From Micromonospora chalcea (lineage in GTDB: Bacteria > Actinomycetota > Actinomycetes > Mycobacteriales > Micromonosporaceae), in the NCBI RefSeq assembly GCF_002926165.1, contig NZ_MAGP01000097.1:1-64000 (forward strand): a stretch of DNA of 64,000 bases. Reading direction: 5' to 3'. Shown here one piece after another: positions 47,143 to 56,314 of the stretch (position 1 is its first letter; each line of letters starts with the position of its first letter). The position numbers and the translations under genes were made by a program. The notes under the pieces were generated by a model. That model was not told the origin of the DNA and did no database searches. It saw only the letters and a program-made list of their open reading frames with translations.

Positions 47143-48417
47143 ATGACGACCTCCATCCCCATCGACCGGCGGCTCGCCGTGGACGGCGGCCGGCCGGTCC
47201 GCCCGCCGGACCGCCCATGGCCACGCTGGCCGACCCCCGCGCCGGATGCCGCCGCCAACCTGTCCGCGGTGCTGACCGGCGGCCGGTGGGCGATCAGCAG
47301 CCCGTCCGTCGGCGACACCGTCCTGTTCGAGCGACGTTTCGCCGCCGACTTCGCCCGCTACGTCAGCACCCGCCACTGCGTGCCGGTCGACCACGGGTCC
47401 AGTGCCCTGGTGGTGGCCCTGGAGTCACTCGGCCTCGGCTACGGCGAGACGGTGCTCGTACCGGCGCTGACCTGGACCGCCTCCGCGACCGCCGCGCTGC
47501 GCGCCGGCCTGGTCCCGGTGCTCGTCGACGTCGACCGGGACACCGGCTGCGTCGGGCCGGACCACCTCGACCTGTCCGTGGACCCGCGGGCCGTGGTCGC
47601 CGTGCACTGGGCCTCCAACATGGCCGACGTGCCGGCGCTCGACGCGGTCACCCGGCCGCGCGGCATCTCCGTCGTGGAGGACTGCGCGCAGGCCCACGGC
47701 GCCACCTGGCAGGGCCGCCAGGCCGGCTCGCTCGGCCGGCTCGGCTGCTTCAGCTTCCAGCACGGCAAGGTCCTCACCTGCGGTGAGGGCGGGGCCGTGG
47801 TCACCGACGACGACACGCTCGCGCCGGTGCTCGAGGAGCTGCGGGCCGATTCGCGCCGCTACCGGGGCGACCGGACGCCGGCCGGCGAACTGGACCTGGA
47901 GGAGAGCGCCGGTGTGCAGGGCGCCAACTTCTGCCTGAGCGAGTTCTCCGCCGCCGTGGCCTGCGCGCAACTGGCCGTCCTGGACGGCCAGCACGACGTG
48001 CGCAACCACAACTACCGGCTGCTCGGCGAGCTGCTGGACGGTGTCGACGGCGTACGGCTGCTGCAACCGGCGCCCGGGCAGACCCGCATCTCGATCTACG
48101 AGGGCACGATCGTCTTCGACGAGCTGCCGGCCGGCCTGGACAACGCCGCCGTGGCCGCCGCGCTCACCGCCGAGCTGGGCCGGCGGTTCTACTGCACCGA
48201 CGAGCCGCTGCACCGCAGCCGCCTGCTGCAGCCGTGGACGAAGCCGCTGCTCGCGCCGCTGGCCGAGCGCTTCGCGGCGATCCACCGGGAGCGCACGTAC
48301 CCCAACACCGAGTGGCTCGCCGCACACACCGTCCAGACACACCACAGCACCTTCCTCGGCACCGAACAGGACATGGAGGACATCGCCGCCGCCGTCACCA
48401 AGGTGCTCACCCGCTGA
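47143..48417 (+). CDS. DegT/StrS-family PLP aminotransferase, cyclitol type
   Basis: 424 residues, sugar/cyclitol aminotransferase fold. The PLP Lys is in FSFQHGKVLTCGEGG (about residue 209). Blocks GGRWAISSPSVGD, VPALTWTASATAALRAGLVPV, VVEDCAQAHGATW and GANFCLSEFSAAVACAQL follow closely the L-glutamine:scyllo-inosose or 2-deoxy-scyllo-inosose aminotransferases (StsC, BtrS types) as I recall them. It would convert scyllo-inosose to scyllo-inosamine or a relative. The neighbouring inositol genes support this. ATG 47143 is preferred; ATG 47122 is in frame. First gene of the plus-strand operon. Other keto-cyclitols or AHBA-like substrates are not excluded. Confidence 0.85.
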   Translation: MTTSIPIDRRLAVDGGRPVRPPDRPWPRWPTPAPDAAANLSAVLTGGRWAISSPSVGDTVLFERRFAADFARYVSTRHCVPVDHGSSALVVALESLGLGYGETVLVPALTWTASATAALRAGLVPVLVDVDRDTGCVGPDHLDLSVDPRAVVAVHWASNMADVPALDAVTRPRGISVVEDCAQAHGATWQGRQAGSLGRLGCFSFQHGKVLTCGEGGAVVTDDDTLAPVLEELRADSRRYRGDRTPAGELDLEESAGVQGANFCLSEFSAAVACAQLAVLDGQHDVRNHNYRLLGELLDGVDGVRLLQPAPGQTRISIYEGTIVFDELPAGLDNAAVAAALTAELGRRFYCTDEPLHRSRLLQPWTKPLLAPLAERFAAIHRERTYPNTEWLAAHTVQTHHSTFLGTEQDMEDIAAAVTKVLTR

Positions 48418-48456
48418 ACCGCGCCGTCCCGGCGCACCCAGAGAAGGAGTCTTCCC

Positions 48457-49671
48457 GTGACCGTCACCCAACGCGAGACCTCGCACGCCCCGTCCCCCGA
48501 AACGGACGCACCCGTCGGCGTGTGGCTCAACGGCGCCCGCGGTTCGGTCGCCACCACGGCGATCACCGGTCTGCTGGCGCTGCGCGCCGGCATGGCCGAC
48601 TCGACCGGCTGCGTCACCGACACCGGCATGCTGCGCGACGCGCCGCTGGTGAGCTGGACCGACCTGGTGGTCGGCGGGCACGACATCGTCGACACGCCGC
48701 TGGAGAAGAAGGCCGAGTCGCTCGTCGACTCCGGTGTCATCCCGGCGCCGGTGCTGGCCGCCGTGCGGGGCAGCCTGCCCGAGGTCGAGCAGAACCTGCG
48801 CACCGGCTACGACGCGCGTACCGAGACCGGACCGCTGGCCGAGGTGGTCGACCGGCTGGCCGGCGACATCGAGGAGTTCCGCGCCCGCCACGGGCTGTCC
48901 CGGGTCGTCGTCATCAACGTGTCCTCCACCGAGCCGCCGGCCGACCACCGGCCCGAGCACGACGACCTGGACGCGCTGACCCGCGCCCTGGCCGACCCGG
49001 ACGACAAGGCGCTGCCGGCCAGCTCGGTGGTCGCGTACGCGGCGTTCCGGGCCGGCTGCGGCTTCGTCGACTTCACCCCGTCCACCGGCGCCCGGCTGCC
49101 CGCGCTGGAGATGCTGGCGCAGCGGGAGCGGGTGCCGTTCGCCGGCTCCGACGGCAAGACCGGGGAGACGCTGCTGCGTACCGCCCTGGCGCCGATGTTC
49201 ACCAGCCGCGCCCTGCACGTGCTCTCCTGGGCCGGGGTGAACCTGCTCGGCGGCGGTGACGGGGCGACGCTGGAGGACCCGCGCAACGCCCGCAGCAAGC
49301 TCAGCTCGAAGTCGGGCGTGCTGCCCGCGCTGCTCGGTGAGGACGTCACCGCCCCGCTGCACATCGACAACGTGCCGGACCTCGGCGACCACAAGACCGC
49401 CTGGGACCACGTCTCGTTCGAGGGCTTCCTCGGCGTCCGGATGTCCATGCAGCTCACCTGGAGCGGGGTGGACTCCACGCTGGCCGCCCCGCTGGTGCTC
49501 GACCTGGCCCCGCTGACCGCCGCGGCGCACCGCGCCGGGCACGTCGGCCCGATCGAGGAGCTGGGGTTCTTCTTCAAGGACCCGATCGGCACCGACGAGC
49601 ACGCGCTGGCCGAGCAGGCGCAGGCGCTCGCCAGCTGGGCCAACGGGCTGGACGGCCGCGGCGACAGCTGA
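48457..49671 (+). CDS. Myo-inositol-1-phosphate synthase
   Basis: 404 residues. NAD motif VGVWLNGARGSVATTAITGL, INVSSTEPP, FVDFTPSTGA, SDGKTGETLLRTALAPMF, SWAGVNLLGGGDG and the catalytic Lys region SKLSSKSG identify the enzyme. It cyclises glucose 6-phosphate to inositol phosphate. Actinobacteria already have a housekeeping copy for mycothiol and phosphatidylinositol; this one, between an aminotransferase and carrier-protein genes, is likely dedicated to the cluster product. GTG 48457 follows AGAAGGAG. Confidence 0.92.
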   Translation: MTVTQRETSHAPSPETDAPVGVWLNGARGSVATTAITGLLALRAGMADSTGCVTDTGMLRDAPLVSWTDLVVGGHDIVDTPLEKKAESLVDSGVIPAPVLAAVRGSLPEVEQNLRTGYDARTETGPLAEVVDRLAGDIEEFRARHGLSRVVVINVSSTEPPADHRPEHDDLDALTRALADPDDKALPASSVVAYAAFRAGCGFVDFTPSTGARLPALEMLAQRERVPFAGSDGKTGETLLRTALAPMFTSRALHVLSWAGVNLLGGGDGATLEDPRNARSKLSSKSGVLPALLGEDVTAPLHIDNVPDLGDHKTAWDHVSFEGFLGVRMSMQLTWSGVDSTLAAPLVLDLAPLTAAAHRAGHVGPIEELGFFFKDPIGTDEHALAEQAQALASWANGLDGRGDS

Positions 49672-49747
49672 CCTTCGTACCGGCCGCCGGCGCGGCGACT
49701 CCCGCGCCGGCGGCCCCGCCCCACGTATCCGCATCGAGGAGCCTCCC

Positions 49748-50992
49748 ATGTCCCCACACGTCCCGAACGCGCCGGACCGGCCGAGCACGGATCCGGTGTG
49801 GACGCCGATCCTGACCGGTCTGCACGCGACCGCGCTGGACTGTCTCCAGACGAGCTTCGCTCTGCTCGCCGACTACGCGAACGGGTCCGGCAGCCATCTC
49901 GCCCTCGGCGCCCGGTACGGGTTCCGCACCCGGGATCAGGACGCTCTGATCTCCGTCGAGGCGACCTCGGACGACCGGGCCGCCGAAGCGGTCGACCTGC
50001 TGGGCCTGCGCGTCGAGGGCCGGTGGATGCAGCTCGACGGCCCGCAGGTCCGCCGGCTGTGCGCGCCCGGCCAGCCGCTCTACGTCACCGCCGACGCGTA
50101 CGACCTGCCGTGGTGTCCCTACCACCGGCACGAGCACATGCGGCACAGCTTCCTCGCCACCGAGGCCGGGCCGGATCAGGTCACAGTGGTCGACGCGTAC
50201 CACAACGACACCGCCTGGGGCCCCGCGCGGCCCGGCGTGTGGCGGCTGCCCACCGCCGCGTTCGACGCGGCGCTGGCCGGCGGCGCGCACACGCTGGCGG
50301 TGACGGCGCACCCGGCGCCGGCGATCGACGTGCCCGCCATGCTCGCCGGCAACGCCGCCCGGGCTCGCCAGGCCCGCCCGGAGATCGCCCGCTACCTGGA
50401 CCGCACCGGCGCCGCCCTGGACACCGTGTCCGGGCTGCACCGCTTCGTGCTCGACGTCTGGCTGTTGGCCCGCGCCCGCGACCTGCACGAACGCTGGCTC
50501 GCGGCGGTCGCGCCCGAGGCCGCCGCCGCGCTGGCCGGGCAGACAGCCCGCTGGCAGCAGCTCGCCACGCGCAGCTACGTGGCGCTGCGGCGGGCCCAGG
50601 CGGGCCGGCCGGCCGCGCCGGAACTGGCGGACGCGCTCGGCGAGCTGATCTCCGACCACCTCGACGCGCTGGAGTCGATCGCCGAACCGGCCGCCACGCC
50701 CGGCCACGACGCCGTACCGCCCGCGCCGGACCCGGCAGGTGGGGAGGGCGTACGCGCCGCGGTGCTCGGCGCGCTCGGCGAAACCCTGGACCTGGACGGC
50801 TCGACGCTGCGCACCACCGACGTGCTCCGGGAGCTTCCCGGCTTCGACTCGTTCCGGCTGGTGGACGTCATCGACCGGGTCGAGCGGCGGCTCGGCGTCG
50901 AGGTTCCGGCCACCGCGCTCTCCGCGGCCGACCTGCGCGACGTCGGCTCCCTGTGCGCCATGTTCGGCGCCGCCACCGGAGGTGCCCGATGA
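49748..50992 (+). CDS. BtrH-like acyltransferase domain fused to an acyl carrier protein
   Basis: 414 residues. Residues 20-300 resemble the butirosin BtrH N-terminal family (C39-peptidase-like): DCLQTSFALLADY near the start and the His-rich DLPWCPYHRHEHMRHSFL, VVDAYHND and GVWRLP blocks. BtrH moves an aminoacyl group from carrier protein to the aminoglycoside ribostamycin. A helical section follows, and residues 335-410 are a carrier protein with LPGFDSFRLVDVIDRVE, the phosphopantetheine Ser being 368. A BtrH domain joined to its own carrier is not an arrangement I know. It would accept the acyl group and transfer it to an amine or hydroxyl of the cyclitol. Overlaps the next gene as ATGA. 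Confidence 0.78.
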   Translation: MSPHVPNAPDRPSTDPVWTPILTGLHATALDCLQTSFALLADYANGSGSHLALGARYGFRTRDQDALISVEATSDDRAAEAVDLLGLRVEGRWMQLDGPQVRRLCAPGQPLYVTADAYDLPWCPYHRHEHMRHSFLATEAGPDQVTVVDAYHNDTAWGPARPGVWRLPTAAFDAALAGGAHTLAVTAHPAPAIDVPAMLAGNAARARQARPEIARYLDRTGAALDTVSGLHRFVLDVWLLARARDLHERWLAAVAPEAAAALAGQTARWQQLATRSYVALRRAQAGRPAAPELADALGELISDHLDALESIAEPAATPGHDAVPPAPDPAGGEGVRAAVLGALGETLDLDGSTLRTTDVLRELPGFDSFRLVDVIDRVERRLGVEVPATALSAADLRDVGSLCAMFGAATGGAR

Positions 50993-52488
50993 GTGCCGAG
51001 CTGCTGCACGACCTGCTGGACCGCACCGCCGACGCGCGCCCCGACGCGCCCGCCGCCGGGGACGGGACCGTCGAGCGCACGTACCGTCAGGTGCGGGCCG
51101 ACAGTCTGCGCCTGGCCGGCTGGCTGCGCGGGCAGGGCGTCCGGCGCGGCGACCGGGTGCTGGTGGCGCTGCCCGCCGACGCGACGCTGCCGGCGCTGCT
51201 GTACGCGGTCGCCCGTACCGGCGCGGTCTTCGTCGTTCTCCGGACGCCGGCCCCCGAGGTCGCCCTCGCCCACGTGCTGGACGACGCCGAACCGGTCCTG
51301 GTCCTCACCGACGACCCGGTCCTGACCGGCCTGTCCCGCGCCCGCGGCGTCCCGGTGCGAGGCGCGGCCGAGGCGCGGCACGCCGCGTCCGCCACGGCGA
51401 TCGGCGACGCGCCCACCGGCCCGGCCCCGCTCGCCGTCGACCCGGTCTGCCTGATCTACACCTCCGGCAGCACCGGCATGCCCAAGGCCGTGGTCTCCAC
51501 GCACGCCCAGGTCACGTTCGCCGTCCGGGCGATCCAGTCGGAGCTGCGCTACCGGCCCGACGACGTGGTGCACGTCCTGCTGCCGCCGTCGTTCGACTAC
51601 GGCCTCTACCAGATCTTCCTCAGCACCGTCGCCGGCGCCAAGCTGCGCCTGGGCGACAGCGCGGAGACCGGTGGCCGCCTGCTGGTGAGCCTGGTCGAGT
51701 CCGGCGCCACGGTGCTGCCCTGCGTGCCGTCGCTGGCGATCAACCTGCTGCGGCTGCTCGGCCGCGCGGGCGCGCCGCGCCCGCCGCTGCGCCTGCTCAC
51801 CAACACCGGCGCCACCATGCCCCCGGAGGTGCTGGCCGGCCTGCGCCGGCTGCTGCCCGGCCTGAGCGTCCAGCTCATGTTCGGCCTCACCGAGTGCAAA
51901 CGCGCGGCGATCATGCCGCCGGACGCCGACCTGCGCCGGCCCGGCGCCTGCGGGCGGGCGCTGCCCGGCACCGAGATCTTCACAGTGGACGCCGAGGGGC
52001 GGCGTCAACCACCGGGCGTTCCCGGCGAGCTGGTGGTACGCGGCCCACACGTGATGGCCGGCTACTGGCGGCGGCCCGAGCTGACCGCCCAGCGGTTCCG
52101 CCGCGTACACGGGCTCTTCCCGCAGCTGCACACCGGCGACCACGGCCACGTGGACGACGACGGGTACGTCCACTTCGCCGGCCGGCGCGACGACGTCTAC
52201 AAGGAGAAGGGCACCCGGGTCAGCGCCACCGAGGTGGAGGCCGCCGCGTACCGGGTCGACGGCGTGGCCGCGGCCGGGGTGCTGCCGCCGGCCGACGGCC
52301 ACGACGGCGCGACGCTGTTCGTGGTGGCCGCGCTCACCCCCGCCGACGTGCTGCGCCGGCTACGGGAGCAGCTGGAGGAGATGAAGGTGCCGGCGCGCTG
52401 CGTCGTGCTGCCCGACCTGCCGCTCACCGGCAACGGCAAGGTGGACCGGCGGGCGCTGGCCCGGCTGGCGGGTGAGCACGATGGCTGA
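50989..52488 (+). CDS. AMP-forming acyl/aminoacyl-ACP ligase (1)
   Basis: 499 residues, adenylate-forming superfamily without a carrier domain. Motifs: LIYTSGSTGMPKAVV (A3), FGLTECKRAAIMPP (A5), LHTGDHGHVDDDGYVHFAGR (A7), RRDDVYKEKGTRVSATEVEAA (A8; the usual KxxGxR is KGTRVS) and the A10 Lys in LTGNGKVDRR. It activates a carboxylic acid with ATP and loads it to a carrier, most simply the fused carrier just upstream. Its start overlaps the preceding stop. It differs clearly from the second ligase at 56315, so two different acids are probably used. Confidence 0.82.
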   Translation: MSAELLHDLLDRTADARPDAPAAGDGTVERTYRQVRADSLRLAGWLRGQGVRRGDRVLVALPADATLPALLYAVARTGAVFVVLRTPAPEVALAHVLDDAEPVLVLTDDPVLTGLSRARGVPVRGAAEARHAASATAIGDAPTGPAPLAVDPVCLIYTSGSTGMPKAVVSTHAQVTFAVRAIQSELRYRPDDVVHVLLPPSFDYGLYQIFLSTVAGAKLRLGDSAETGGRLLVSLVESGATVLPCVPSLAINLLRLLGRAGAPRPPLRLLTNTGATMPPEVLAGLRRLLPGLSVQLMFGLTECKRAAIMPPDADLRRPGACGRALPGTEIFTVDAEGRRQPPGVPGELVVRGPHVMAGYWRRPELTAQRFRRVHGLFPQLHTGDHGHVDDDGYVHFAGRRDDVYKEKGTRVSATEVEAAAYRVDGVAAAGVLPPADGHDGATLFVVAALTPADVLRRLREQLEEMKVPARCVVLPDLPLTGNGKVDRRALARLAGEHDG

Positions 52489-53728
52489 CCTGCCCTTCGA
52501 CACCCCGGCCTACCGCTACGACCTGGCCCGGGTACGCGCCAGCCACGCCGCCCTGGTCGCCGCGCTGCCCGCGCCGAGCCGGCTGTTCTACTCGCTCAAG
52601 GCCAACCCGCACCCGGCACTGGTCGCGGCGCTGCACACCGCCGGCTGCGACGCGGAGATCTGCTCGCCGGGCGAGCTGGCCGCGGCGCTGCGGGCCGGCG
52701 TGCCGGGCGAGCGCATGCTCTACACCGGACCGGGCAAGCGCGACGCCGAGGTGACCGAGGCGGTGCGTGCCGGCGTCCGCTGGTTCTCCGTCGACTCGCC
52801 CGAGGGCCTGGACCAGGCCGACCGGATCGCCGCCGCGCACGGCGTCGAACTGCGCTGCCTGCTGCGGGTCAACGACCGGGTGCCCAACCCGGGTCAGGGG
52901 CTCACCATGACCGGCGTCGCGTCCCAGTTCGGCGCCGACGCCGACTGGATCGAGCGGGAACCGCACCGGTTCCGCTCCCGCCCGTCGGCCCCGGTACGCG
53001 GGTTCCACCTCTACACCGGCAGCAACGTCGACTCGGTGGACGCGCTGGTGTCCCAGTTCACCGCCGCGGCGCGTACCGCCCGGCGGTTGCGGGACCTGCT
53101 CGGCATCGACCTGACCCTGCTCGACCTCGGCGGCGGCTTCGGCGCGCCGTTCGCCCGGCCCGGCCACAACGCGGACCTGACCGGCCTCGCCGACCGGGTC
53201 GGCCCGGCCCTGGACGGGCTCTTCCCCGGCTGGCGCGACGGCGCGCCCACGGTGGCCTTCGAGTCGGGACGGTTCCTCACCGCCACCGCCGGCACGCTGC
53301 TGACCCGGGTGCTGGACGTCAAGCGGTCGCAGGGCACGCCGGTGGTGGTGCTGGAGTCCGGCATCAACCACCTCGGCGGGATGTCCGGCCTGCGCCGGCT
53401 GCCGCCGCTCGTGCCCGCCCTGCACGCCGCTGACGACCGCGACGGCGCGCCACTGGAGGCCGCGATCGTCGCCGGGCCGCTGTGCACGCCGCTGGACACC
53501 TGGGCCCGAGCCGCGAGCCTGCCCGACGTACGGCCCGGCGACGTGCTCGCCGTGCCGAACGTCGGGGCGTACGGGCTCTCGGCGAGCCTGCTGGCCTTCC
53601 TCGGCCACCCGGCGCCGGTCGAGGTCGTCTGCGACGGCGACCGCGTCGTCGAGACGTCCCGGCTGACCCTGACACGGCACCCGGTCGACGCGCCGGGAGC
53701 CACTGACGAACCACGAGAAGAAAGGTGA
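52481..53728 (+). CDS. Fold-type III PLP decarboxylase, BtrK-like
   Basis: 415 residues. The barrel has the PLP Lys in FYSLKANPH (about residue 40), HLYTGSNVDSVDAL, the Gly loop DLGGGFGAPF, ESGRFLTATAG and, in the C-terminal beta domain, GPLCTPLDTW with the catalytic Cys-Asp and VGAYGLS. It belongs with the ornithine/diaminopimelate decarboxylases; close relatives such as BtrK act on an amino acid held on a carrier protein. The context (carrier gene 4 bases downstream, ligase overlapping upstream) supports an ACP-bound substrate, such as Glu or Asp giving GABA or beta-alanine thioester. A free amino acid substrate is possible. Confidence 0.82.
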   Translation: MADLPFDTPAYRYDLARVRASHAALVAALPAPSRLFYSLKANPHPALVAALHTAGCDAEICSPGELAAALRAGVPGERMLYTGPGKRDAEVTEAVRAGVRWFSVDSPEGLDQADRIAAAHGVELRCLLRVNDRVPNPGQGLTMTGVASQFGADADWIEREPHRFRSRPSAPVRGFHLYTGSNVDSVDALVSQFTAAARTARRLRDLLGIDLTLLDLGGGFGAPFARPGHNADLTGLADRVGPALDGLFPGWRDGAPTVAFESGRFLTATAGTLLTRVLDVKRSQGTPVVVLESGINHLGGMSGLRRLPPLVPALHAADDRDGAPLEAAIVAGPLCTPLDTWARAASLPDVRPGDVLAVPNVGAYGLSASLLAFLGHPAPVEVVCDGDRVVETSRLTLTRHPVDAPGATDEPREER

Positions 53729-53732
53729 CGTC

Positions 53733-53987
53733 ATGAACACCGAATTCACCGAGCTGCTCCGGCCGTTCCTCAAGTTCGCCGGCCCGGAGGAGATCACCGA
53801 GGACGCCCGGCTGCGCGACCTCGGCCTGGACTCCATGCGCGAGATCGAGCTGCTGTTCGCCATCGAGGAGACGTTCGGGGTCGCCGTGCCCGACGACAAG
53901 CTGGTCGACTCCACGTTCGCCACCGCCGGCGGGCTGTGGGGCGTGGTCGAGGAGCTGCGCACACCGGTCGGCGGTGGTTCCCGATGA
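53733..53987 (+). CDS. Discrete acyl carrier protein
   Basis: 84 residues, acidic four-helix carrier protein with LGLDSMREIELLF, where Ser34 takes phosphopantetheine. It lies 4 bases after the decarboxylase and overlaps the first dehydrogenase (ATGA). It is probably the station on which the amino acid is decarboxylated and oxidised. RBS AGAAAGG. Confidence 0.92.
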   Translation: MNTEFTELLRPFLKFAGPEEITEDARLRDLGLDSMREIELLFAIEETFGVAVPDDKLVDSTFATAGGLWGVVEELRTPVGGGSR

Positions 53988-55144
53988 CGGCCGTCGCCGG
54001 GTACGCCCCGGCCGTCGAGACCGTCGCCGAGATCGCGGCGGAGCACGCCCGCCAGGCCGACGAGACCGCGGCCTTCCCCACCGAGGCGCTGGCCGCCATG
54101 CGTCGTAGCGGGCTGCTGGGGCTGCTGGTCCCCGAAGCCGAGGGCGGCGCCGGCGGGACGCTGCCGGACCTGGTCGACGTCACGCTGGCGCTGGGCCGGG
54201 TGGACATGTCGGTGGCGATGGTCTTCGCCATGCACTGCCAGCAGGTCGCCGCGATCACCGCGTACGGCGGGGAGAAGCTGCGCGCCGAGGTGCTGCCGTC
54301 GGTGGCCCGGGGCGAGCGGTATCTCGGCTCGGTCACCACCGAGGCCGGCAAGGGCGGTCACCTGCTGACCGCAGAGTCGGCGCTGGAGCACGACGGCGAG
54401 ATGCTGCGCGTCGACCGGCAGGCCCCGATCGTCACCGGCGGCCCGTACGCGGACGCCTTCCTGATCACCACCCGCGCCCCGGGCGCCGGCTCGGCGGCCC
54501 AGGTGGACCTGGTCTACGCCGACCGGGACCAGGTGGAGGTCGAGGTGACCGGCGGGTGGCGCCCGCTGGGCATGCGGGCCACGCACAGCGTCCCGATGCG
54601 GCTGCGCGGCGCGGTGCCGCAGTGGCAGGTGATCGGCGAACACGGTGGGTTCCGGGAGATCGCCACCACTGTCTTCGCGCCGCTGGCGCACGTCGGCTGG
54701 GCGGCGGCCTGGATCGGGGCGGCGGCCGGCGCGTACGCCCGGGTGCTGCGGCACGCCCGCAGCGAGGCGGGACGGCGGCAGTTCGCCCCCTCCTCCGAGC
54801 TGGTGCTGCTGCGGCTGGCCGGGATCCGGGCCCGGCTGGACGCGGCGCACGCGCTGCTGCGGCACACGGTCTCGGTGGTCACCGACGCGCCGGACATGTC
54901 GGCGGCGCCGGTGCAGATGCTGCTCAACACGCTGAAGATCCGCGCGGCCGAGGAGTCCTTCGCCGCCGCGCACGAACTGGTCGAGCTGGCGGGCCTGCGC
55001 CACGGGTACCTGACCGACTCGCCGCTGGCGCTGGAGCGCACGTTCCGGGATCTGCGCTCGGCCTCCCTGAACTACGCGAACGACCGGCTGCGCCTGGCGA
55101 ACGGGGCGCTGTCACTGCGCGACCCGGGGGTGCGTCTTGCCTGA
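53984..55144 (+). CDS. Acyl-CoA-dehydrogenase-fold flavoenzyme (1)
   Basis: 386 residues of the ACAD fold: N-terminal helices (AAMRRSGLLGLLVPEAEGG), a middle beta domain and a C-terminal four-helix bundle (WAAAWIGAAAGAYARVLRHA to FRDLRSASLNYANDRL). The usual substrate-contact phrase TEPxxGSD reads TTEAGKGGHL, and I cannot identify the catalytic Glu, so it may be a group D flavin monooxygenase or an atypical dehydrogenase instead. Such monooxygenases use reduced flavin from a partner, and a flavin reductase lies in the same operon. The substrate is probably the carrier-bound aminoacyl group. Confidence 0.72.
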   Translation: MTAVAGYAPAVETVAEIAAEHARQADETAAFPTEALAAMRRSGLLGLLVPEAEGGAGGTLPDLVDVTLALGRVDMSVAMVFAMHCQQVAAITAYGGEKLRAEVLPSVARGERYLGSVTTEAGKGGHLLTAESALEHDGEMLRVDRQAPIVTGGPYADAFLITTRAPGAGSAAQVDLVYADRDQVEVEVTGGWRPLGMRATHSVPMRLRGAVPQWQVIGEHGGFREIATTVFAPLAHVGWAAAWIGAAAGAYARVLRHARSEAGRRQFAPSSELVLLRLAGIRARLDAAHALLRHTVSVVTDAPDMSAAPVQMLLNTLKIRAAEESFAAAHELVELAGLRHGYLTDSPLALERTFRDLRSASLNYANDRLRLANGALSLRDPGVRLA

Positions 55145-56249
55145 GCCGAGGGCGACGCCGACGCCGGCCGGGGAGCACGCCGCCCCGGTGGGCGCCGCGC
55201 TGTCCGGAGTGGACCCCACCGACCCGGGTGCGGTGTGGCGCGCGCTGGGCGCCGCCGGGATCATCGAGGCGCTCTACCCCGACGGCGTCCAGCCCGACCC
55301 CCGGCGGCTGTCGGCCCTGCTCACCGAGCTGGACGCCGGCTGCCCGCTCGGCGTGACGCTGTCGGTCTGCGTCCAGGTCGCCACGGTGCTGCCGCTGCTG
55401 GCCGGCGCGACCGGGCCGGCCGAGCGCGCGCGACGCGGGATGCTGCGCGGCGAGACCGTGGTGGCGCTGGCCGTCACCGACGCCGCCGGGTCCGGATCGG
55501 ACCTGCTCGACGCCACGACCCGGGTGAAGCTGGGCGACGACGGCGCCGTCCTGGACGGTGGCAAGGACTGGATCACCAACGCGACGAGCTGCGACGCGGC
55601 GCTGGTGCTGGCCCGGCACCGCGAGGCGCGGCACTTCACCAGCTTCTGCTGGGTGCTGGCGCCGGCCGACGCGCCCGGCGTGACAGTCGGATCCGCCGGC
55701 CGGGCGTTCGCCGGGTCCGGCGTGGGCCACCTGCGCTTCGCCGGCGTGGCGCTGCCCCCGGACGCCGTACTGGGCCGCCCCGGCCGGGCGCTGGCCGGGT
55801 TCGCCCGGCAGGTCGGCGTCGAACGGGTCGCCGGGGCGCTGTGGGCCCGGGCGATGTGCCACCGGATGCTGGCGGGCCTGCGCGACTGGCTGCGGCGTCG
55901 GCCGGCCGGGGCGGGCACGCTGTGGGACCGCCCGGCGGTCCGCGAGCGGTACGCCCGGTGCCTGGTCGCCACGCACCAGCTCGACGCGCTGTGCGCGCCG
56001 CTGCTGGACGCGCCGGCGGCCGTCCCGTCCGCGGTCACCGGGATGCTGCTGAAGGTCAGCGCCGCCGAGACCGTGGACCGGGTCGCCGCCGAGGCGGTGC
56101 GCCTGCGCGGCGCGGACGCGTTCCGCGACGGCGGGGAGGCGCAGCTGCGCACCGAGGCGGCCATGTTCGGCATCGCCGGTGGAGCAACCGGAGCGATGCT
56201 CGCCGGCATCGCCGACCACGCCGACGAGCTGGCCGGCGCGGTGACCTGA
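55137..56249 (+). CDS. Acyl-CoA-dehydrogenase-fold flavoenzyme (2)
   Basis: 370 residues, also ACAD fold and more canonical: ALAVTDAAGSGSDLLDATTRV matches the flavin/substrate loop and DGGKDWITNATSCD the beta-domain WITN motif. The helical domain (VAGALWARAMCHRMLAGL) follows. The likely start is TTG 55137, overlapping the previous stop by eight bases; no better codon is placed. Side by side with the first ACAD it may form a heteromer, as some FAD dehydrogenases do, or do a second oxidation. It would introduce a double bond into the carrier-bound acyl chain. Confidence 0.72.
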   Translation: MPEPRATPTPAGEHAAPVGAALSGVDPTDPGAVWRALGAAGIIEALYPDGVQPDPRRLSALLTELDAGCPLGVTLSVCVQVATVLPLLAGATGPAERARRGMLRGETVVALAVTDAAGSGSDLLDATTRVKLGDDGAVLDGGKDWITNATSCDAALVLARHREARHFTSFCWVLAPADAPGVTVGSAGRAFAGSGVGHLRFAGVALPPDAVLGRPGRALAGFARQVGVERVAGALWARAMCHRMLAGLRDWLRRRPAGAGTLWDRPAVRERYARCLVATHQLDALCAPLLDAPAAVPSAVTGMLLKVSAAETVDRVAAEAVRLRGADAFRDGGEAQLRTEAAMFGIAGGATGAMLAGIADHADELAGAVT

Positions 56250-56314
56250 GGGCGTCCCGCGCCCGGTGGCGGCGGGACGCCGATCGACGACAGCACAGCG
56301 AAGGGAGCAACGCC

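Noticed and set aside
52481..53728. Diaminopimelate or ornithine decarboxylase of primary metabolism
   Set aside because: It overlaps a ligase gene and adjoins a carrier-protein gene in a biosynthetic operon; carrier-linked decarboxylation is a better fit, though not proven.
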